A stretch of 64,000 nt of DNA from Branchiostoma floridae (lineage: Eukaryota; Chordata; Leptocardii; Amphioxiformes; Branchiostomatidae), in assembly GCF_000003815.2 (NCBI RefSeq), contig NC_049995.1, positions 7,354,924-7,418,923 on the forward strand, given 5' to 3'. Shown piece after piece: positions 16,344 to 26,576 of this stretch. The notes under the pieces were generated by a model that ran no database searches, had not been told where the DNA came from, and saw only the letters and a list, made by a program, of their open reading frames with translations. A program made the translations under genes and the position numbers. Numbering within the stretch: position 1 is the first letter of the stretch; each line of letters begins with the position of its first letter.

Positions 16344-19300
16344 CTATGGAAAAAATGCATGAATAAAAATAATTCGTCTTACACATTAATATTAGGAGGT
16401 CTATGGCTCCAAGTAAGAATGCACAGAGGAGTGTATTGTGGGTAATATGTCTTAGATGAAGGCCCCTAACATGTTAACCAACACAGTTATTAATCATGCA
16501 GACCACCAAGGAAGACCGGACGCTGTAGCCCGACCAAGAATTCACGAATTCGTCTTTCGAAAGGGACGTAAAACGGGTCTCCCGTGTTCGAGGAGGTGCC
16601 TCGAGCACGTAAATTAGCCTCATTACTAAAAAAATGGGGTACCTACTGGGTGCAAATGATATACCAGATGTATTATTTCTTACATGCCTAAATGTAAGAG
16701 TCCTTCACCTTTGGCATATTGCCCACAATGCATTCCGTCACGCATGCGTACTTAGAACGACGGACGTCCTTGCCATGGAGATGATGATGCTATTCAGGGA
16801 CTCAGTCACGAGTTGTAAGTATGCATCTATTATTCTTTAAATATCTATTTACAATATTAAAGTTGGTAGACAGTGCATCGAATCATACAGCCATACACAC
16901 GTGCACAGACACACAAACATACGAGAAGTCATATTTCAATGGTTAAGACCTTACTTACCTTTGGCCTGAGAAGCTGTGGGTTTGACAGATTTCTGTGAGT
17001 GAGCGTTTCTGGTTGGCTGACTAGTTGGCACGATGGGGCGTGGCGAAGTTGTCGTCATTACAACAGATGAAGATAGAATCGCCGGTACTGTTGTTGCTAG
17101 TGTTGTTGTTGTTTGTCCTGCTGTTGTTTGTGCTGTTGTTGTCTCACCTACCGTTGTTGTTGTTGTTTGTCCTGCTGTTGTTTGTGCTGTTGTTGTTGTC
17201 TCAGCTACCTTTGCTGTTGTTGTTGTTTCTGTTGTTTGCGATACTACAAGAAAACATTTTGTTGCGAGTGAATTACGACATTTTCTGCCACCTTAAATTT
17301 CTGTGACCTTTCTGATACCTTTGACCAATTTTCACGTGTGTAGCGTTAAGATGCCCATTGCGGTACAGCGGTTAAAACACTACGTTTTCATGGTAGTAAA
17401 CAAATAAAACGTATAAAAGTCGTCTATTGCAGAAGTTGGAATCTATACTATCAAAATCGAGATTAGCTGTAGACACTTCACAAAGTAGTCAAATACGTAG
17501 ATGCATATTGTAAAATCTTTATTCCTAACGTATTAGAGATACAGAGCAAGAATTGCACTTCGATGGCAAGGTTGTTTTCAATATGGTAAGTTGATCTATA
17601 TATATACATATAGATATATATTGTGCTTGATACCAAGTTAAGAGTACTTAGTCTAGTATTAATCACTTCGGAGTATAAGCATTAATTTTACCATACGTAT
17701 AATATACTACTGTAGTCATTTTTTGTGGAGGTCCACAGTTCATAGCATGCATGTTCAGGTATATTCATGGTTAGTAATGTCAGAGCTTTCTTCAACGTGC
17801 ATTACTTAGTAACACTAATTACCTTCTGCTGTTATACCAGTCTACAACTTTATGATAGATATATTGTTAAGTGCAGAGGTCACAAATGTTTTATCCTTAG
17901 TTTGTAACATGTATTGTTCTGGCCAATGTTCGCGTATGAGTCTTTTCATGGTTCCAACTGCATTTGCATATTCATACATGACTGAGATGGTGGCTTGTCT
18001 TGGTTCAGTGATTAGTCATCCTGCCTCTGAACCTTGGATTCGAGTGCAGGGATTTTCGACCCGCAGTTTTAGTCCCGGAGGCTGTTCCGGAGTTTTTTTT
18101 AGTCCCGGAGGTTGTTCCAGAGTTTTAGTCCCGCAGGTTGTCCCAGAGTTTGTTTAGTCCCGGAGGTTGTCCCAGAGTTTGTTTAGTCCCGGAGGTTGTC
18201 CCAGAGTTTTAATCCCGGAGGTTGTCCCAGAGTTTTTTCAGTCCCGGAGGTTGTCTCAGAGTTTTTTTCAGTCCCGAAGGTTGTCCCGGAGTTTTCTTAG
18301 TCCCGAAGGTTGTCCCAGAGTTTCCTTAGTACCGGAAGGTTGTCCCGGAGGTTGTCCCAGAGTTTTCTTAGTGCCGGAAGCTTGTCCCAGAGGTTGTCCC
18401 AGAGTTTTAGTCCCAGAGGCTGTCCCAGAGTTTTAGTTCCGGAGGTTGTCCCAGAGTTTTTTTTTTGTCCCGGAGGTTGTCCCAGAGTTTTTTTAGTCCC
18501 GGAGGTTGTCCCAGAGTTTTTTTTAGTCCCCGGGGTTGTCCCAGAGTTTTTTTTAGTCCCGGAGGTTGTCCCAGAGCTTTAGTCCCGAAATGTTCGTCCC
18601 ATAGTTTTAGTCCCAAACTTTTAATCCCACGGTTAGAGTGCCAGTGTTTTAGTCCCGGAGTTTTCGTCCCAGTAGGTTACCACAAATGGTATCGTCCTTT
18701 ATAGCAAATGAAGCTGTAGTACACTGTCCATTAGGCTTGTCGAAAAGGGAGAGGACACTTCGTTGTAAAACACGTAGTAAATCAAATTGATGCGCATTGA
18801 TTCTTATATAGTTACATTGATCATCTTTTAGACCATATACAGGCTTTTCATTTGACGTCATTTACTCGTACTGCATACAGTGTACGTCTGTTGGAAGTCA
18901 ACATAATGCTGCTTTAATCCTCCAGTTACCCGTCAACATTTTCGGCAGGACTTCAGATTATAATAACCATTACGATACCAATGAAAAGCATCTATACACT
19001 ATGATAAGGCGCTTATGCGACTGAACTCGTGTAGCCCTAGAAGTATGTTGGAATGACGTGATGACGTTCCTTCTTACTCGTTAATGCTATATCCAGTTGG
19101 ATGTGGAGAGGCTTTGCTTTATAGAAACTAACTACTGAATTTTCAGGCACTTATATGTATCCAGGCTACTTGAAACATATTAAAAGACGCACTATAGGAC
19201 CGCTATATTACTTAGCCCTCCATAATAACAACTACTCAAACAAATTAAACGCCGTCATTGATTCTTGAAAACAACAGGATAATTGTCATTAATTCTTGAA

Positions 19301-22300
19301 AACAACAGGATAATCGCTATCATTTGTAGTAATTTCGTTTTCCCTATTTCTTTCTTTCACTATCTTTCGTTGTCTTTCTTTCTTTTTTGCTTTCCCCTTT
19401 CTATTCCCTTTCTTCTTTCCCTTTCTGCGTCTTCGATTCTGCTTTCCAAGTTCGTCATTTTCTTCCCTCTTTGTCGGAACCGCCAAAAGGGTGCCGTCGT
19501 CAGCTCCAACATCTGTTGCCATGGTTATCATCTTCATGTCGTCTGATTGGTCAGAAGGTAATGGCGACCCTGGTCCCTGCTTTCTCATCCAAACTAGATT
19601 GGAATCTTTTTCCTTTTCCTTGTTTTTTCGTCGTCGTCGCCTCTCCTTCCGGTTTCTCTTTCCTCGTTTTTGATCATTCTTTTCTTTCTTCTTTCCGTTA
19701 CGGTCTCTTTTCTTGTTTCTCCCTCTTCCACCCTTTTTCCGCTTCCTCTCTTTGTTTTTGCCTTTCTTCTCCTTCGACTTTCCCTTCCTTCCAGGCCGCC
19801 TTCTTCCAAAAGCACGACCGTAGATCTTAAACTGTGGCTTCAGTTCTGTCGGAAGAAAAGAACATGAAAATGATATTAGCCAAGAAACCCTTTCCATCTC
19901 ATCGCAACGCTAAACATTTAGGCATGCGACACGCTTTCATTTCAGTAAGATTTACCTTTTACTTCACGAAGAAATGGTCACCGAACAATTTTGATGTCCT
20001 GTGACTTTGAAGAAGGCTGTGACATAACCAATAGCTGACGAGAATGTAAGACATCGAATTAAAGTATCGGAAACAAAACTGCTGAAAGTCGTAGAACACA
20101 TACACGACTGTCCCAAGAATGCTCGTGCGACAGTTGTATCAGAATTAGCTGACTGTTTGCTTCGAAAAACTTTCTATTAATATCTCGTAACAAGAAGTCG
20201 CCGGTAAATGTTCAAACAAATGTAAGCTAATTCCACGAGCAGACCATCTCAGATAACCCCATCCATATGTGAAGTAGTTGATACGGTATTTCAATTAGCA
20301 CTATTGCTAAAACATCACCTACCACTGGAAACTCGAAGAGGACGTAACGAACTGATGACAGGCAACCACCCACATACCAAAATGTTACGTGCCACGTGGT
20401 AACTAAATAGTTGCAGCTGTTTTAAATTTGGAAATAAAAGTAATAAGAAACCAACCTTCTCGTAATTCATAGAAGGCTACTCCTGGTTCAATTCGCAGGC
20501 GGAAGCCGACGGTGTAGGTATTCCCTCTCCTGAGCACGCACTTCTGTATCACGGGCATGAACTCAAAGGACAGGCACTCGCTTTTGCCTCGGCTCCAGCA
20601 CAGTACCGCACAATCTCGCACGGTGACGATGTTAAACAGTGGCGTAACTTCTTCGTGATTCAGCATGGAAGCAGCGACCCCTGGCGTCCAGCGAAATTGC
20701 TTCATGATATCTGGCACAGGAACGGGGGAGGCGAAGTGGAGGAAAATGGGGGAAAAGGAGATTTCAAGAAAAGAAGAAAAACCGTGGCATTGTATATTTA
20801 TGATATTTGCTTGCCAGTGCATCCCTTCTTCGCACATAAGCTCGTCCAGGAGGAAGGAGACAGTCATGACAGATGTGAACAGAATGACGTGGACCATTTT
20901 TCTATAGGGGTGTTGTTGGTGGAATGAGAACATGATGGTTAAGTTAACGTTAAAAAATGGAGGATGTGTACTCCTTTGTGCTTCAACATTATCAAGATGA
21001 ACATCATACGTATCAAGTGGGCTGTTAGGTTTTCAACCAACCGTCAAGAGTGCAAATTATTTTTTCAGTCCTCACAGCAAAGCATACACATGGCATAAAC
21101 AGTCATAATAATTTACGACAGTTGCTCAGAGATTAGACGCTCGTTCAAACGCGTAAAATGAGCTTCCATTTCTTGCATAAATCTTCCATGATTGTATCGG
21201 CGCAACGTTCTTGAGCCCCGTGTGTTTCTTCTTGTTTCTTTGTTTGTTTCGCTTGTAACTGGTACCCGGTAAACCGCTTTTAGGCGTTACACAAGTTTTG
21301 TATAGACATTACAAGCTGTGTGAGACTGTACTGTAAGGCACACCGAGATGGACCCATAGCCTTTTCAGTATGGTTGCGAAACACAATTATTAACTTGTTA
21401 GAAATCAATGAAAATTCAAGTGGATTGAAGTAAACATAAGCATGAATAATGACCAAAGGCCAATTATTTCTGGAACACACGTCTGTAAATAATATTTGTC
21501 GTGCAATCCTGACATGTGACAATGAGCGTCTTTTTGTTTGTTTGGGCATTTCCAATATCTTACAGTCAAGATTGCTTCACATGAGAAATAAAAGATAATA
21601 AATTAATAAGTAATGAATAGGAGGGATGTAATTTCATGAAAGAAAATAAAGGTTGAAGTGCATATTTGCATGAGCAAGCTTGAAGCATTCTTGGATGCTC
21701 TACGTTAACTTACAGGGGTAAAGGCGTCTTAGCATGTTAGTTAATTTACGGCGAACGGTTTAGAACACATAAGTTAACCTCTACACAGCATATCGCATAG
21801 TTAGGCAAATGGTTCTGTGTGATGAAGTATCGAATGAATGCGATGACAAAGTATATCAGATTAGTATGAGATTGAGTCTTCAACATGTTGTTGGCATAAG
21901 AACAAAACTATACCCAATACATGTAATTATCTAAGTTACGACGTAAATCGATTACTCTGCTTTTTAATGAAAGTATATGGTACGTTATCATTAGCAAATG
22001 CATTCAGTTGAGAGGTAGTAATCTTGTAACTTCCTACCAAAACAATAAGATCCAGTTTGTAACGTGTTTTCTGATTACTTGTATTCGAAGGAAGCTCTCT
22101 CGTGTGTGCTTAATTAGAACAAGAGGAGTCATAGTTCCAAATACGTATGCGCTGTGATGCATTGTGGATACTATGTCAAAGTTGAAGGCCCCTTAGACAT
22201 AAACAAAACATGTCTGGATATGAATCAAGAACTTTTTATTGAAGATATTCTTGAAATAGTGACGTCGTTTGTTTGAAGGCACAGAGACAAACCTCCAATT

Positions 22301-25300
22301 TTTTTATGTCTTGTATCAAGAACTGTTTTTTTAAGTTAGGAGCCTTCACCTTTGACCCAGCGCATGCGTGCTTAGAGTCATGTACCTCCTTACGTAAACA
22401 GTCAAACTTTAAACGGGAGACTGAAGAATACCTTTCGGGGGAGGTGACGGTTTGGGCGGCTGAGAGGACGGTAGACACTGCTCTTGTAGAGTGTCCTCGG
22501 TCAGAGACAGCAGGTTCTGTCCAAGCAGAGCCACTGGAGTCGTGCAGTTGGGGAGGGGGGCGGCTTGGCCGGATGGCGTTCTGTTGTTAGGCGTGCACAG
22601 TCATGTCAGCATATGAGTGGATCATTTACGTACATTTACTACCATTGTGTCTTATTAATAACTTTTATCATCTACTCTTGGCAGCCCACTGCTGATGCAT
22701 AGTGCTGCGTGTCTGAATGTGCACATAACATCAGGTTTTAACCCTTACATGTAGTTAACAATTTGACAAAGTACATTTATAACAGGTGGTCTTCAATGGC
22801 GAACGAAACACGAATAAACAATTATTCGAATGTCTTTTACACTTCAGGCATCTTATACAGCGAACCCATTTTTTCTAAACCCATGCTCAAATCAAAGATC
22901 GACAGTGCTGCTTCAAGCGCCCATACAATATTTCAATCTTCTTTGGGTGCTTTAATCTTTGTGTGTGGAATAAAATTAACAAAATAAGTCATCAAGCAAG
23001 GTCTTTTACGTCCTTGCAACAGATGAGTGTAAGTATATTCACCGGTTCAGTACTAGTGCATCGATGTCCTGGTATTTTCTACCTGTGCCTACTAGTAAAT
23101 GATCATCGTGGTACCCTATCCAGTACTATAACGGTACATTAATGTTCCAGTAGATCTGTACCTGAATCGCGGTGCCCTACAGCTAACCGGTACTGTACCG
23201 GTGTGACAGCGATCTCGCCCCCCCGGCGATCACTAGGGGGGCGAGATCACTAGCGTTTTCGCCCCCCTTTAGCGTTTTCGCCCCCCCCCCCAAGAGCAGC
23301 TGGTTACTACATATTACAGGTGCGCTACCTGGTACTATACTGCACCTGGGGAGTAACGTGTATGGTGTGTTACCTGGTACCTTATGGCACCTTATTACCG
23401 TACCGTAAGATGCCTGTCATACCTCGAAAGTCGATACTATATTGTTCGGTGCAAACATGACATTGAAATGAAAAAGACAATTTTTGCAGCTGAGGTGGCA
23501 TAAAAACAGTGCTACTGCGTATAAATCAACACCGTCTATGGTACGGAATACGTCAGCTATATGGTTTCAATTTGTCACAGTGTTTTCTTTCTTGTGCTGG
23601 AAACATTTCCAAAGCACTAACAAAAACACACGTGAATAATAGTTTCTCATTATAAACACTATCTACGCGCAAGTTGATATAGCTGTTGCTAAATGCTACA
23701 GAAACACTGGTAAAGTACCAGTCTTAAGAAACACGGGTAAATGCATCAGTTCCTAAATACTAGAAAAACAGTCATGTAGGAGGTGAAGATATCCCTTGGC
23801 CAGGTGCATATACCAAAATGTGCGTTATTCTAATTAATACCTAATATTTGCATAATTAATAAAGACATTACATAGTTCTTTTGTGGTCACTTCATGGTAG
23901 AGACTTCATATTGGAGATATATAGGTTGTTTGAGGACAGGTGAATACAATGAAATACATCTTATGTCAAGACTCAGGTATATGCAATAATGGGAATACAA
24001 GGGACCCAACCCTCCTTGTCTGAAACAAGTTCAACTATCTTATTACCATGTAATTACGTTGATATTGATACTATGAATGGAGTTATGTATCAAACTCGTG
24101 TACTTATATCATTCTGAAACTGCATTTTGTGATTTATACCAATATTTATACCAACTTCTAAAATGTCATGTAAACCCGTTTTTNNNNNNNNNNNNNNNNN
24201 NNNNNNNNNNNNNNNNNNNNNNNNNNNNNNNNNNNNNNNNNNNNNNNNNNNNNNNNNNNNNNNNNNNNNNNNNNNNNNNNNNNAGGTAGGGGGCGAGACA
24301 TAGCCGTAGAGGGCGAGATCGCTAGCGATTTCGCCCCGGGGGGGCGAGATCGCTAGTGATTTCGCCCCCGGGGGGGCGAGATCACGGGGGGGCGAGATCG
24401 CTGTCACACCGGTACATTGTTGTTCCGGTAGATCTGTACCTAAATTATTTTCGCGGTACCCTATCTGGTACTATACCGCTAGACCGATGTTTCAGTAGAT
24501 CTGTACCTAAATCGCGGTACCTATAGCTATCCGGTACTGTACCGGTACATCGATGTTTCAGTAGATCTGTACCTGAATCGCGGTACCCTATAGCTATCCG
24601 GTACTGTACCGGTACTCCTGACTCACTTGATATTGTCCCTGTTCTGCCTCAGATAGTCCACAAGTTTCTGCAGCCGACAGTCGCAGTGCCACGGGTTGTT
24701 ATCCAGGCTGAAGTAAGCCAGTTTCCTCAGTTGTACAAGTTCCTCTGGAAAAAAATCAAGCTTTACTGCAAACGATGCAATTCATGCTAAATGCATTCAC
24801 AACACTACATTGAAAAACAAAGATATAACACCAACACTAATAACATGAATGAAAGACGAAATCTGCACTTAGCTATTAAATACAAGCGTTCTGATAATTG
24901 TTACAATGTATATGAAACGCGTGTACATTAAATATAAAATGCGGGTGTCATAAAAGATATTGGAACTTAAGTTTATACATGGTTATTATTGTAGTATTTT
25001 TGCCTCTAACATATGTTATTGCGTGTCTTCAATTGATCCATAGAAATATTGCCGATCATATAGCAACATAATGAGTGTTTTTGTACCTCCGTCCAAAAGC
25101 GTCAGTCTATTCCTTGCAAGGTGAAGTCCCAGCAGTGATGTCAGGACGGTAAACGCACCTGGATAGCGGAGGGATATGTTGGTGAGTAGCTTCATAGTGT
25201 TAGTACGCATTGTCAGGAAATGGTACTATTTGGGGGGGGGGGTATACATTGCATTCCCCGGGGAATCTCCAGCATATCCTACTGCAAAAAAGCGAGCAAC

Positions 25301-26518
25301 CAAACCTTTGCCTGGGTAGAACAATGATGTTTACGAATATTTCCTTGCATATTCCTGTCCAAAAGGCATGTAATTAACTTAACATACATATAAGTTTAAC
25401 AAGATTTTGTTTAATGTGCGCAGTGTTTTACATGGTCACCAATGGGGCATATCTGTGACATTTGCATAAATTTGCATAAAGATCCCTTGAACCGTGATGT
25501 CCCACCTGAACCATGGTACATCATACCTAGAAAGGACCTGGATATATCAAGCAGCAGCATTCAAGCTATTATTTTATGGCACTGGTCTAAATGTGTACAA
25601 GGTGCATGTGATCCGTTTCTCAATTTCTAGGCTTCTGAGAATCTACCATACTATTTAGTCAATGTTTGACGTCAAACATGAGAACTTCTATTCTCCCAAA
25701 GGAACATGTTACAAGCTATTCAAATTTTCAAAAGTATACAGTTGCAATCGTTGTGGCGAATACAGATTTAACGAAACTAGATCTGGGCAGAGAGAAGCAT
25801 GTTGAAAGACACTTGTGCTGGACATCGAGGTCCCTAACAAAAAATAAATGTCAAATATCAACAGAAAAAAACAACATAATACTTTGAAAGCTTATCATCC
25901 CAACATAAAACTTACCCCCTAACCCTGCGACATAGGGTGAATAAAAATTAAATTCTACGCAGGCATGCGATCCTCATAAAGCATGATTAAGACTTATTAC
26001 TTGTTAGTTGTTCTCCGTTTCATTGATTTTCGCTCGTTCGTTTGTACTGATTGAATCACTGAGCGAGTCTATGCACTTGGGAGTCGGGTACACCAGCCAT
26101 ACGCAATCAATTATTCCTCTCTACTCTCCCTAATCAAATGACCCAGAGACGTAATTGTACGGCAAATCCCCATGTAGGGTTGGATGTAGATTTATCTGAC
26201 TTGTAACAAAGTTATGCCTAAATGTGGGATGATCACTAGGGGTAATGGTAAAGTGGGGTCAAGTTAAGATGCAATGAAAACGGCCAATTATGTGTGTTTC
26301 AGCCTCACTGGCGACAAGCCTGTCCTCAATACAAACTTGTGTTGTACTAATGTATATGTTACGTTTGTGAATATTAGTCAGCCAAGATGTAGGTAAAACA
26401 TGTAGTTAAATCAAACCTTACAGGTATTCTTTGTTCAGTAAGTTTTTTTATACTTTTTATTTTATTTTCAATCACTTAAGATAGACAGTGGATGCTGTCA
26501 GAAAGGTTTGAATAAATC

Positions 26519-26576
<58 letters not shown>

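Noticed and set aside
17025-17306. Leu/Val-rich hydrophobic open frames on + strand
   Set aside because: They are the antisense of the Thr-rich stalk exon (ACA codons read as TGT/GTT/TTG).
18167-18704. Pro/Gly/Ser-rich open frames on both strands
   Set aside because: Low-complexity translation of the 30-bp minisatellite, with no splice context.
19387-19830. 147-codon + strand open frame
   Set aside because: Antisense shadow of the Lys/Arg-rich exon; Ser/Phe/Leu-rich as expected from reverse AAR/AGR codons.
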